From the NCBI GenBank assembly GCA_002221725.1, contig NJFT01000030.1, forward strand, positions 62,001 through 126,000: a stretch of 64,000 bases of DNA. The letters run 5' to 3'. Positions 11,474-23,085 of the stretch are shown one piece after another (position 1 is the first letter of the stretch; each line of letters begins with the position of its first letter). The translations under genes were made by a program, and so were the position numbers. Origin of the DNA: Scedosporium boydii. Its lineage: Eukaryota; Ascomycota; Sordariomycetes; Microascales; Microascaceae. The notes under the pieces were generated by a model, which was not told where the DNA came from, searched no databases, and was given only the letters and a program-made list of their open reading frames with translations.

Positions 11474-11986
11474 CTAGTCTCCCCACATGGCTGCTTTGGC
11501 CTTCTCGACTTCCTCCTGACGTTTCCTTTCGGCAGCCCTCTCCTCCTCCTTCTTCCTCCTTGCCTGTTCCTTGATAGCCCTGTCATATGCCTTTTGCTCT
11601 TCCGTCTGCTTCGGTGCCTTCATGCCTAGAGCACCAGCAATCATCCTCCTAGCAACAGCATCCGTCTTCTCGGGTCTCCTGGCCTCCGTAAGCCCGGGTG
11701 ACATGGGCACATAGTTCCCCGATGAAAAATCTGGCACAAAGGTTGTATCCGTCTGGCTGTTGTACGATGGCGTGATAGGAGTCGGAGGTGGAGCTGACGG
11801 CAATGAGGTGTTCTTCTTGGAATCGCCGCCTCCGTTCTCCTCGTCTGAGCCGGAGGAGAGGTCTTCGTCCTCCCAGGAGTCGACGACGACATTCTTCTTC
11901 GATTTGGTTTTCGTAGTTTTTGTGTTGCCGAGCGAGAGATTCGATAGGGATGAGGCTACATCCTTCTTTGGCTTGGCGGCTGACAT
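11474..11986 (-). CDS. Small acidic protein with C-terminal charged coiled coil, function unknown
   Basis: A single exon encodes 170 residues, read from the Met at 11986 (MSAAKPKKDVASSLSNLSLG). The frame is open for 28 further upstream codons, but that extension is His/Phe/Leu-rich and unlike the rest, so the internal Met is preferred. The N-terminal half is Ser/Asp/Glu-rich and disordered (WEDEDLSSGSDEENGGG). A short hydrophobic block follows around residues 110-130 (DAVARRMIAGALGMKAPK). The last 40 residues are a highly charged helix (EEQKAYDRAIKEQARRKKEE onward) ending in AAMWGD. This looks like a conserved ascomycete protein, but I do not recognise a named family. It is divergent from the Lon gene, sharing a 1.9 kb spacer. 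Confidence 0.78.
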   Translation of the reverse strand: MSAAKPKKDVASSLSNLSLGNTKTTKTKSKKNVVVDSWEDEDLSSGSDEENGGGDSKKNTSLPSAPPPTPITPSYNSQTDTTFVPDFSSGNYVPMSPGLTEARRPEKTDAVARRMIAGALGMKAPKQTEEQKAYDRAIKEQARRKKEEERAAERKRQEEVEKAKAAMWGD

Positions 11987-13919
11987 AGCTGGAGCCGGTA
12001 ACCTCAGAAATGATCGATTAAGTAGGTGTCGATGGAAAAGATGGATAGCGAATGTATCAGAATGATGCACTGTAAAAGCAAGAGAGGCTGGATCTGCGGT
12101 TGCAAATGTGGTGGTGGGGATGAGAGTGCCAGATCAGGAATTTTAAGTCCCTGAGCTAGCACAAAGGGATTGATGGTCTACTCTAGTTCGAGGCGGGGTG
12201 TAAGTGCTACGGTGCGTGGGGAAATGGTTGAGAAACGCTTCAAAGAACACAGCTCTTTTGAAGGTAATGCGGGGCCTTTAATACCATTTCCCTCCAGACT
12301 TGGAAGCGAGCTTGTTGACGGTGAGTCGAGTGGATTTAAATAGATTGCGCCTATGAGAAACGTAACAGGTCGAAGCGGTAATAATGGTTCGTGGTCAATA
12401 GATGTTTCTCTATGTCCCGTTTCTGGCATACCGTCCAAGTTCAATGGTGGTTCATCAAGGTGCGACCTTTGTACAGGTGAGGAGGTTAGGAAGTGGGGTG
12501 GCATCAAATGGCCCTTTCACTAACTCGCAACCTTCCTGCCGGGTTTCTCGCTTCCCCGCAATACTGAGCGACATGGACGACGACGCTTATTTGAGAGCAC
12601 CATGATATAGTGTGCGAAGTGTGATTGATGCCCAGCAATGATTGATGATTGGCAGATGCAGGGCGCGGGTTTTTGCGATGAGAGTTAACCTCTGAGATGG
12701 ACATGTAATACGAGGCGAGTTAGACTGCTGACACTGTAAGTGATTTCGGCTTTTGCGCTTTACTGGAATTGCACCTTTCAACGGGCTAAGGAAGTCAATG
12801 TGATGTCCGATAATGCATTTTAGTACGGTGTCTGTTTCGAGCGCTAGATCTCCAGTGCTGTCTTTGAACCTGCTAACTTGCTAAGTTCTTAGGCTGTTGA
12901 ACCAAGACTCAGGACTGCCAGCTACGGCTAGATCCAAATAAACCAAGTCCCGAAAAGAGATCAAGATACTATCTGATCGGTATTAGACGAAGGTAGGGTT
13001 GAAACGTTCAGGCTACCACCATCTTAACACTACTTGTATTACGAGGGTACCTGGGTCAAAATAGGAGAGTGTGTCGAAGGCCCATCATCTTGTTGGTTAT
13101 CAGTTCTCGTTTGGAAGGTAGAAACAGAATTTATCTTCTAGTTTTCGTAAAGAGCTTTCGAGGCAATCGGAGGCCCACGCTTAGACTTCCGCAATTTTGT
13201 AGCCCCATTGCCCTTCCTTTCGGAGTCAAGAGAGGGAACAAGAGGAGATGATCTGAAGAGTTGAGCTATGTCGCTGCATTTTAATGTGAGTGATGATGCG
13301 ATCCAAGTTTGACGCAACGCCGTCACCAAGTTTGATGACTAAGCTATTTGGTTGGGTTCAATGAAGACTTCGGCTACTAACACTCAAATGGAAACTGGAT
13401 AGCGTGGGTTTCTCGATTTATCAATTACCAACGGGGAATTGATACAATGCGCATTGATAGATCAAACGTTTGGCGTCCAGGCAAGTTGCCAAATTAATGG
13501 CAATCGCAAGGCATACAATTATAAGCTTCGAGGGCCGCCGGCTTTCGGTTTGCCCACCGCGTTGTGACGCGTAGGGGATATTTGCCGATGATATTCCGAG
13601 ATCGAGCCGCAATTCGGAAGAAGCTGCCATGCTTACGACATCATCGCTGGTTGCTAAAATGTTTCTATGAGGTTCAGTGGAGAAAAAAATCAACTCCACT
13701 ACCGACTTCTTATAAATCACGATCTTAGATGCATACCGGGTGGTTTTAACCAGTCTTGAGCTGGGCCACTTATACCTTTTGTCCTTTGCTACTTTCATCT
13801 CCATCCGTCCTATCTTTTAGAGCTCTCCCTACCGGCCTAATCTTGTTCGAAAGCGTGTTTGAATTACTCGGCTTGGTCTCGCCCCTTCGGCGGCTGTCAC
13901 CGGCCAAAAAGCTAGCAAG
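11987..13919. promoter_or_regulatory. Divergent spacer between the acidic-protein gene and LON/PIM1
   Basis: This 1.93 kb spacer separates two divergent start codons and should hold both promoters. A TATAAAT sequence lies at 13711-13717, about 200 bases before the Lon start, and the stretch 13780-13900 is C/T-rich like many fungal leaders. I found no clear heat-shock element by eye. No gene in the interior (about 12100-13700) is convincing. Confidence 0.45.
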
Positions 13920-16900
13920 ATGCTCATGCGATCACAATTATCTCGGCAATGCCTAAGACAATCCATCGTCTACCCACAGGCCCGAATATCAAGAGCCCAC
14001 ACGACGCGATTACTGACGCGAGCGAACCCGAGATCCTCGGGCTTTGTGCTCAATCCCCCCCATACTCATATCCACGCCCAACGACTGGCTGCCTTTTCCA
14101 CAAGCTCGGCTAGGCGGAAGGGTGACAAAGATGGTGACCGCGATTTCTTCGACAAGTCTGTCGAGCCTGCCAATGAAGACGAAGGCCAGGTGAAGCCTGA
14201 CGAGTCGAAAGCAGCCGAGGAGCCGACTGCCCAAGAGACCAAAAAATCAAAATCATCCAAAGACGATGAGCTAGCAGCTTCCGCCAAGAATGAGAATGGA
14301 TCCAAGGATGGCAAAGCTTCTTCCGCCGGAAGCTCCGGTAGCGGCTCGACTGGCGATGGCACAGGGGATGGTGGTAGCAAGAGGGGGAAGAAAGGAGGAG
14401 AGAGGGGTCTACAGAAGCCCGTCGTTCCCGATGTCTATCCTCAAGTCCTAGCCCTGCCGATTACGAAGAGGCCCCTGTTCCCCGGATTTTACAAGGCGAT
14501 AACGGTTAAGGATCCGCATGTGGCCAATGCCATCACCGAGATGATCAAACGAGGCCAGCCGTATGTGGGAACTTTCCTCTTCAAGGACGAAGCGAAGGAT
14601 GATGATGTAATACGGAATGTGGATGATGTGTACGATGTCGGTGTGTTTGCGCAAATCACAAGTGCTTTCCCCATTCATGGCCAGGACGGTGGGATTACAG
14701 CGATTCTTTACCCTCACCGCCGCATTCGCCTCTCTAGCTTAATCCCCCCAACTACCACGACCGATGCAAAGAAGGCCGATGGCACCGTCGCCACAACAGT
14801 CCCCGAACCCATCCCCCAAAAGCAGGCGGAGGCTGAAGAACCAAAGGGCGATGTCGTTGCGAGCTTCGAAGAGTCAGCAATTATTCCCAAACCCGACCCT
14901 AACCAGCCATACGAACCGACCAGCTTCCTGAAGAAATACCCCGTTAGTCTCGTCAATGTTGAGAACCTCAGCGAAGAGCCCTACGATCCGAAGAGTCCCT
15001 TTGTCCGCGCCGTTACGAACGAAATCGTCAACGTCTTCAAGGAGGTGGCATCAATCAACAACCTGTTCCGGGACCAAATATCTACTTTCTCCATGAGCCA
15101 GACTGGAAACGTCACGGCTGACCCGGCGAAACTTGCTGATTTTGCGGCTGCTGTTTCTTCCGGCGAGACTGCCGAGTTGCAGGAGATCCTGGCTAGCTTG
15201 GATGTAGAGGATCGTATGCACAAGGCCCTCACCCTTCTGAAGAAGGAGCTTATGAACGCTCAGCTTCAGTCCAAGATCAGCAAGGATGTCGAAAACAAGA
15301 TTACGAAACGTCAGCGCGAATACTGGCTGATGGAGCAGATGAAGGGTATTCGACGTGAACTTGGCCTTGAGACTGACGGCAAGGACAAGCTTATCGAGAA
15401 GTTCAAGGAGCGGGCACGCAAGCTCGCAATGCCTGAGGCAGTTCGCAAGGTGTTTGACGAAGAAATTAACAAGCTGGCACACTTGGAAACGGCGGCGTCT
15501 GAATTCAACGTGACCAGGAACTATTTAGACTGGCTCACTCAGATCCCCTGGGGCCAACGAAGCGTCGAGAATTTCGGAATTAAGCACGCGAGGAAGGTTC
15601 TGGACGAGGATCACTACGGCCTCAAGGATGTCAAAGACCGCATATTGGAATTTATTGCGGTCGGCAAGCTCCGGGGCACGGTTGAAGGCAAAATCCTATG
15701 TTTTGTCGGCCCTCCCGGTGTCGGAAAGACCAGTATCGGCAAGTCCATTGCCAGGGCGCTCAACCGGGAGTACTACCGGTTCAGCGTCGGCGGCCTCACT
15801 GATGTCGCGGAAATCAAGGGCCATCGTCGGACCTATGTAGGCGCTCTTCCTGGCCGTGTAATCCAGGCCCTGAAGAAGTGCCAGACTGAGAACCCGCTGA
15901 TTCTCATCGACGAAGTGGACAAGATCGGACGCGGATACCAAGGAGACCCTTCGTCCGCTCTCTTGGAACTTCTCGACCCCGAACAGAACGGCTCTTTCCT
16001 TGATCACTACATGGATGTACCCGTTGATTTGTCGAAGGTCCTCTTCGTCTGTACCGCCAATATGACCGATACTATCCCCAGGCCACTACTTGACCGAATG
16101 GAGCTTATTACTCTGTCGGGCTACGTGGCAGATGAGAAGATGGCCATTGCCGAGCGATATCTCGCGCCTGCCGCCAAGGAGGCAGCAGGTTTGAAGGAGG
16201 CTGATGTTCACCTTACGGACGATGCGATTCACGAACTTATCAAGTCTTATTGCCGCGAATCAGGTGTGCGGAATCTCAAGAAACAGATTGAGAAGGTTTA
16301 CAGGAAAGCTGCTCTCAAGATTGTCCAAGATATCCCCGAGAGCCAACTTGAGGAAGCTCAGCCCGAGGGCGCCTCTACCGCTGCTGAAACCTCGTCAGAG
16401 GACACGGCCGCGAGCGAGACCGCATCTGAGGCTTCCACCCAGTCCTCTCATGAGTCGGACGAATCCGAGTCGTCGACCTCCTCGGCACCGGAGGAAGAAG
16501 GAACTGCCAAGACTGCAGAAGCACCTCGTGCACTCAAGGTTCCTGATACCGTGCACGTATCCATTGGAGCTGATGGGCTCTCCGAGTACATCGGACCCCC
16601 CGTCTTCACCTCCGACAGGCTCTACGACATCAGCCCGCCAGGCGTTTCCATGGGCCTCGCCTGGACGCAGCTTGGCGGAGCCGCCATGTATGTCGAGTCC
16701 ATCCTGCAGACGCCCCTGAGGCCGCACACGCGACCCGACCTGGAGATTACCGGCAACCTCAAGAACGTCATGAAGGAATCCTCCGCAATCGCCTACTCCT
16801 TCGCCAAGTCATTCATGGTGAAGGAGTTCCCCGACAACCACTTCTTCCAGAAGGCCAAGGTGCACCTGCACGTCCCCGAGGGTGCGGTGCGCAAGGACGG

Positions 16901-17367
16901 TCCTTCCGCGGGTATCACCATGGCTACTTCCCTCCTCTCCCTCGCGCTCAACGAACCGATAGTGCCGACCATCGCCATGACGGGTGAGTTGACCCTTACG
17001 GGTAAGGTCCTTCGCATCGGCGGCCTGAGGGAAAAGACTGTTGCCGCTCGCCGTGCTGGGTGCAAGATGGTTATCTTCCCTAAGGACAACCTCTCGGACT
17101 GGCTTGAGCTTCCAGAGGTAAGTTCTAGTTTATTCATGCCTTTCTTTTCTATCTTACAAGAAGGTGTTCCTTTTACTAATGACTCGTCTCTTTTCACAGA
17201 ACATCAAGGAAGGTATCGAAGGCAAGCCCGTCGGCTGGTACTCGGAGGTCTTTGATCTCGTCTTCCCCAACATCGACAAGGAGTTGGCCAATACCTGTAA
17301 GATTTGCGAGTGGGCGCGGGAGAAGAAGAAGAAGAACAAGAAGGACGAGGCGGAGGAAGAAGACTGA
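13920..17367 (+). CDS. PIM1: Mitochondrial ATP-dependent Lon protease (Pim1)
   Basis: Two exons, 13920-17117 and 17200-17367, encode 1,121 residues, typical of fungal Pim1. The 82-base intron has donor GTAAGT, a TACTAAT-type branch point and acceptor ACAG. An N-terminal Arg-rich presequence (MLMRSQLSRQCLRQSIVYPQ) directs matrix import, followed by an acidic low-complexity linker. The Lon substrate-binding domain starts near residue 175. The AAA+ module has Walker A GPPGVGKT at 597-604 and Walker B LILIDEVD with D664/E665. An acidic Ser/Thr/Glu insert of about 65 residues (around 810-875) separates ATPase and protease. The Ser-Lys dyad is Ser996 in KDGPSAGI and Lys1039 in GGLREK, with the 43-residue spacing seen in bacterial Lon. 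The enzyme degrades misfolded and oxidised matrix proteins and supports mitochondrial DNA maintenance. The C terminus is a Lys/Glu-rich tail. All catalytic residues are intact. Confidence 0.97.
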
Positions 17368-20300
17368 TGAAAAGAGGTTTCTACCTACGGTGCCAACGCC
17401 CCGTTTGGTTTGCATTTTTTTTTACACTTTTTTCACATCATCTGGGAAAATGGTAGACAGCGTTGTTGATTTTCCGCCGGCGTTTGCTTCTTGCGCGGTA
17501 ATGTCTTTTTCAACATCTTCCCTTTCCGCCCTGCCTCAGGGCTCACCGAAAAAGAACAGCCACCTGTTGCCTCGCCCGAACCTGCACTTTCGTTGTCTCC
17601 GAAAGGGAGGCTGCCGAAACGGGGGAGGGTGGACAAAATTGAGTGGTAGGGGGCGTTTGAGGGATGAGAAGTGAAGAAGCCTCATGGTTTCCCCGTCCCT
17701 TCTTCATCGTCACAGCAGGGCAGCGGTAACACGCAGCCTTGCTTTGTTTCCATCTTCTTCCGTACTCTTCCCTTCCTGTTGTCTTTTATTTCTTCTGTGT
17801 TTTTTTCTTCTTCTTTTTTCTTGCACGTTGAACAGATAATACCTCACTCCTGAGCGACGTTATGTATTTTTGTATATCATAACGTACACATACATTTGGA
17901 AGGTTTAGAAAGATAGGAGGAGGAAAGGGGCGGAAAACCTTGTACAATACCGAATAGATGACGCGATGAGCATTGGATTTGCTCCCTTTGAGACTTGGCA
18001 AGGTGATCCTTCGATCTGTGATTTGTATTTTCTCCCAAATGTGTTGGGGCTTCAGAGAGGGCTGATCTGTTGGCAGCTCTTCGATCTTCCTCTCCAGGGC
18101 ATGGAGAGCCGCGCAGTGGATGCCAAAAGCGGATGCCAAAAGTGAAGGACGCTACAGAGAGAAACAAGATTGACGATGCATCTCGGAATTCTCGCCTCAG
18201 GCTGGGATGCAAGGACCCGTCCTGCACCCCTTTTCCCATTTCACTCCCAAGTCTGCGTGTAATACTCCGTAAGATACGGATGACCGTTGCCACTTCTACG
18301 CTCCGTCCAGCTCACGTCACCCTCGTTTCCCCTTCCAGCACAAAATAAAACAATTACGAAGCACAGATCGTATGGAGTGATTAAATGAAGCCAGAGTGGC
18401 TTCCGAAAATCTTCCTGCCTAATCACTCGGGCATAGGGCTGCAACGTCGGTTGTGAACGACATTTTAACAAGCTACCAATCTAGGAAATCAGTCGCGGAG
18501 TGTTATGATGAGATTGGCAAATTGGTGGTTGCTGACGTGGGGTCCTGGGATTGGTGTTGGCTCAAGCTCCAAGAGGGTTAGGGGAGATCAGGCCTTTTGG
18601 GGGGTGTTTGACCCGGACTCTTCGGTCCGCCGTATTTTTCTTCCTTTTTTGTCTGTCCTGTTTTTCCATTGGGGGTGCGTGCCACTGAGGCGGTGCTAAT
18701 GCTAGACCGATGAGCAAAATCCACAATCCGGTTTTGAATCCCTTTTGGATTGGAGGGCACGGGACTTTTATGAGAGATATCACGCATCCATAAGGATGGT
18801 CTAATGTAGCGTGATGAGGGAGGGTACTCGCTGGAATCAGTCGACGAAATGGGGCATCGGAGCAGGGACAGGCCACAAATCTCTTAGCTGGCATTTCGCC
18901 TACCTGCTTCGTCTTTGGTGATGATCTCCGGCAGCCCGCTGAGAATGCTGCACTGACCGTGACTTTAGAGTAGGGTAGGATTCTGGGTGACCTACCCTCC
19001 TTTTTTACAACACGCGCCCCAGGTTCTGTCGATTGGCCAACAAAAGGGATCTGAAGGTCGAATAGGCGGTGCAGATGAAGAATCAATGCTGCGCCAGTCG
19101 CAGAGCGGCAGCCCCAAGTGTGGACTAGCGACCTGTGCCCATGCCTGAAGGAAACCCAAGACGGTAAAGGTATGAGGGGGGTGTACGGTTATAGCACCTC
19201 GTGGACTCTCCTCGTAATACAATATTCCGAGAAGGGATTCCTTTTTTAGGCGGTCTGCATCGTGAATCCCACACAAATGAGAGGCCCGCGGGGCTCTTGT
19301 GTGGGTGAACTGACAGGAGCTTCGAGAGCATAGGCGAAGCCGAGCTACCGATGGGTGGGAGCACCAAAATTGAATTGGTAGGGTTTGTTTCGTTGATACC
19401 GGCATGCCTACCTTTGAGAACCGAGCCTCTGGGTGCTTGGAGCATGGATTAATCCCGGGGGGCGAAGTGGGGGAGGGGGATGAACCCTCTGGGCGGGCTC
19501 GGAGTTATCTGGGTCAGGCACAAATATCAATTCAGGCCAATTCACAGGTTGGGTGCCCATATTGTTTTTTTTTCCCCTCGATGGGCCACCAAGACAGGCC
19601 GAATGTCGGAGAGGAGGAGGCATTGTTGAGTACCGAAACAGCTCCTGCATTTGATGGGAATCTACTCTGCCCATGGGATCGGCTGGATCTGCGACCAAGG
19701 ACCCTTGATGATGTCAAAACGGACAGCACTGCAAAGGTGGGGTCGCTGTGAGAAAGCCTTGTTGCCGGCAGGGTCCGAGATGGGGGCTTGGATATCTGTC
19801 GTCCATCCCTGAGAAAAATCCAGACTGATAGATCAATGGCTCTTGGAATCGTAGGTGGTCGTACTCCGTATTATATATAGCATGAGCAGAGTAGTGTCCC
19901 AGATGGGGGCCCGTTTTGTTTGGGTTGTGGAGCCAAGGAGGGTTGGGTTCCTGGCAGGGCAAAAGGCGGTGATGAAAGAGCCAAGGTCAAAGCAGTAACC
20001 GACAAGGACCATTGAGCATACCGAAGTGTAGGTATATGAGGTAGCTGCTCAAAGAGAACGAGGTTTTAGCTCTCTCCCTATCATAGCCAAACGGCCGAGA
20101 AGTAGTGAAAACAAGCACCGGCATGCTCGAAGCTGGATCGCAGTGCAGTCGTAAACGGGGCTCTGATGATGGAGCGACAACGGATCGTCGATCTATAGCG
20201 CGCACCGCCTATCGAGAGGAGGGACGGGAAATGTGGGGTGGTTCGGGGGGTTCCTGAGTTTCGACGACTCGACGCCATTAGCTCCCGCTCTAGCCGCTAT

Positions 20301-20904
20301 TACTTCGTACTTGGTGCCATGAGACGGGATGTGTCCTATAACAAACATCGAGTACTCATACTCGTAGGTTGGTAGATACGGTACTGTCGAATGGTCCATT
20401 GAGACTTCACTTTATGGGATGAACGCCACCCGTCCTTGTGCTTCTGTCGGTGGAAATAAAGTAAACTAGTTTCTCCCGTTGGGTTTCAATTGATCTCACC
20501 TCATCATCGTCAAGTCAGGCTTCGGCTGGTGCTCTGTAGACCCAAGACGCTGCGAACCGGAACGGAGATGATGAGTCTTCCGATGTTATTCTCCCGCAGG
20601 TTCAGTGCCACCAACAAATCGTGGAGACGACACAGCCGACGAAACAGGAGTCCCAGAACCACATGAGGGAATGATGCAGGAGCATGGCAGTGTTTGATAG
20701 ATAGAAACTCAGATTTCAGCTACAGATCAAGTGCAGGCCGTGCTTTGGAGCTGGAGCTGGATTTTGAGCTCATTTGGACAGGGAATATTGAAATGCTAGA
20801 AACCGCGCGACGCACGGAGAGGAAAACGTCGTTTCATTGTTCCTTCCACATCTGATTAATCGCTCTTTTTCTCAGGTGGCTGCAGAAGCTCGCCATGCTG
20901 GGTT

Positions 20905-20920
20905 TACGAAGTACGAAGTA
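20905..20920. repeat. Two overlapping copies of the TACGAAGTA motif
   Basis: Copies at 20905-20913 and 20912-20920 overlap by two bases. These are the first exact copies in the window of the dispersed intergenic motif described under findings. Confidence 0.8.
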
Positions 20921-21220
20921 GAGACAGGAAGCTTGAGCAAACGTCGAATGGCAGGCACGATATGACAACACCAAGTACATGACGATTGACTTGCTGCTCT
21001 GCTTGCTAGTCTGTACGTCAGCAAGGAAAGAGGTAATTGCCCATGGTCTCATGGCTTCGGGAAAAGAAGGGGCGAGGAGTGCATCCTTCAGTCTCTGGAC
21101 TTGTCGATGCTCACATGGCGTAGTGCCCTCCCTACTTGTACATGTATGTAAATCTCGCAGATGGGGTACGGTACACTTCTCACAGGCCACTTCCTCTGCA
21201 CCCTGACGATGGCTCTTCTG

Positions 21221-21241
21221 TACATCGTACATCGTACATCG
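21221..21241. repeat. Three tandem copies of a 7-base unit (TACATCG)
   Basis: Three exact tandem TACATCG units, followed by imperfect CATCGT/CATCG derivatives to about 21280. It is non-coding and looks like a replication-slippage microrepeat. Confidence 0.85.
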
Positions 21242-21366
21242 CATCCCACATCGTCCATCGTCTGGTACATTGTAACATCGACCGCTGTCGAGCACATGCT
21301 CCGCCGATGTAGACTCCTGCACCCTGCACCCTGCAGCGCTGCAGCTAGCAGCCCAGACAGGGAAGG

Positions 21367-21387
21367 CAGGAAGCAGGAAGCAGGAAG
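21367..21387. repeat. Three tandem copies of a 7-base unit (CAGGAAG)
   Basis: Three exact tandem CAGGAAG units, 125 bases from the TACATCG triplet. The two share unit length but not sequence. Confidence 0.85.
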
Positions 21388-23085
21388 CTCGACCTGACAA
21401 CTCATCAATCAACCACCGCAATTTTTCAACTCTAGTCCCCTCCTGATTCCTCGCCCCTTCTCTTCTCCCTTCGTGAAGTACCTCGCTATTTTCTCTCCCT
21501 CTCCCTCTTCACCCCCCACACACACCCCCCGGTGACGCCTGCAAAGTATTCACTGGAAGAAGAATGCGAGGAGAATCAATAGTGAAAAAAAAATTGAAGA
21601 TCGAATCAAATAAATAGTTGGCATGATTACGAGACGACGCTGGCCAATCCCTCCACCCGCGCCCTAACCCCGGACGCCTCTTTGCGGCTCAGGCCCGACC
21701 TCCCCATCTCTCTCATTTGCACCCGACTTGCAAGCCTTCACTGCTCATTGCTCCATTGTCGTCCTGTCCAACGCTTTATACCCACTCCACCATCTCTTCT
21801 TCCACTCTCCCCTTTCCCACTGAAGTCTAGTTTGGCTTCTCCGTGCTGTCACTTCCATAACGTCAATTGACCGTCTTGGTCGACCGTAACCTCGTCCCCC
21901 CCTCGAGTATTGACTGGCCGACGTCTCTTTTTAACGAAATGAGGCGGCTTATTGGGCGCAAATAGCACAGCTCGCATCCTTCCATACACCGCCCACTGAA
22001 AGGGAGAGAAAATTCCCGTCAATTATCGATTGATCCCATTCCAACTTTCCCCGTCTTTTCTTTCGCGCAAATCCCACGTCGTCTCTCGTCTAATCATGTC
22101 TCTAATTGCCTCGATGTAATGTCTACTTTGAGTTGCCTCACCCGATACTCAAACGCCTTGCCTCGCCCTGGCCCTCGCACCCTTCTACTTCATTGTCACA
22201 CGAAACTGGACGGCTGGTTACATGAACTTGGGCTCCGTGAGAGGAACCATTGGCCTGTCGGCTCTCCCTTTTGCCCTCTCTATACCCATCTATAAAGCTG
22301 TCATACACGCGCGCAACACACGAGCCATACACACGAATCCCATCCACTCAGAACGCATACGCACTTCTCAAGATCTTCTCAGGCATTTGGCCATTCCACT
22401 TTACTTGTTCCTTTTCTTCTTCTACGGTCTCTATTCCGTAGTGCCGGCTGTCCTGTCAGTTCTCTGGAACGAGAACCTCGGATATATGGCAAGGACGGGA
22501 CCGCATTGCGAACCCGACTTTCCTGAGCTTGAAGAGCCTCAGGTCTCTATCTGCTGTCCGGTGCCACAGCCCCTTTGTTCAGAATCATCGAAAACCCTCA
22601 CACTGCGGCCAACCATTCATCTCTGCATTAATACCCAGTTTTAACATGCAAGCTGTCCCTCTCTGTACCCCATATCACATAACGGCCCAGTGCTCCGCCA
22701 GCCAAGTCTTCACAGTCTTGTTAGCGGAATCTCGTATCACCGACATACCATTTCCCCAACTCCTATTCTCCGGACGGGTACTATCGGACGCCTCCCGCCC
22801 ACCTAATCAGCGGTTGTGAACCCAGCCTTGTGCTAGCGAAGAGGGGGTCAAGTCCCAAGAGTTGGAAGAATATCTCCCGGTCGCTAACTCGCGGCGTCCT
22901 TCTTCGACAGTCTTAGCCTTGGCTAGAACTCCCCGAGAAGGTGAGAGGTGGTCCGACTAGCTCTCCAACTCTTTTACCTCAGTAAAAAAACAAAAACCTT
23001 CGCCAAGGTGTGTGTCTTATTCACTACTCGCCTTAAGGAACGGCGACGACTCTTTTTCCGTCGACAGCCGTATCCTCGGCCCCAA

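Larger units (their letters stand above)
17368..23085. other. Large gene-free spacer between LON and the kinase-like gene
   Basis: In 5.7 kb I see no supportable gene; the longest frames (for example 18562-19086 and 20834-21421, both minus) have no coding-like features. The first 500 bases should contain the Lon 3' end. From about 21420 to 23085 the plus strand is strongly C/T-rich, as in long fungal leaders and promoters, and probably belongs to the kinase-like gene. Variant sites TACTCCGTA lie at 18263-18271 and 19862-19870. Confidence 0.45.

Noticed and set aside
20834..21421. 195-codon open frame, minus strand
   Set aside because: Its sequence is Cys/Ser/His-rich and passes through the heptamer repeats; no coding signature.
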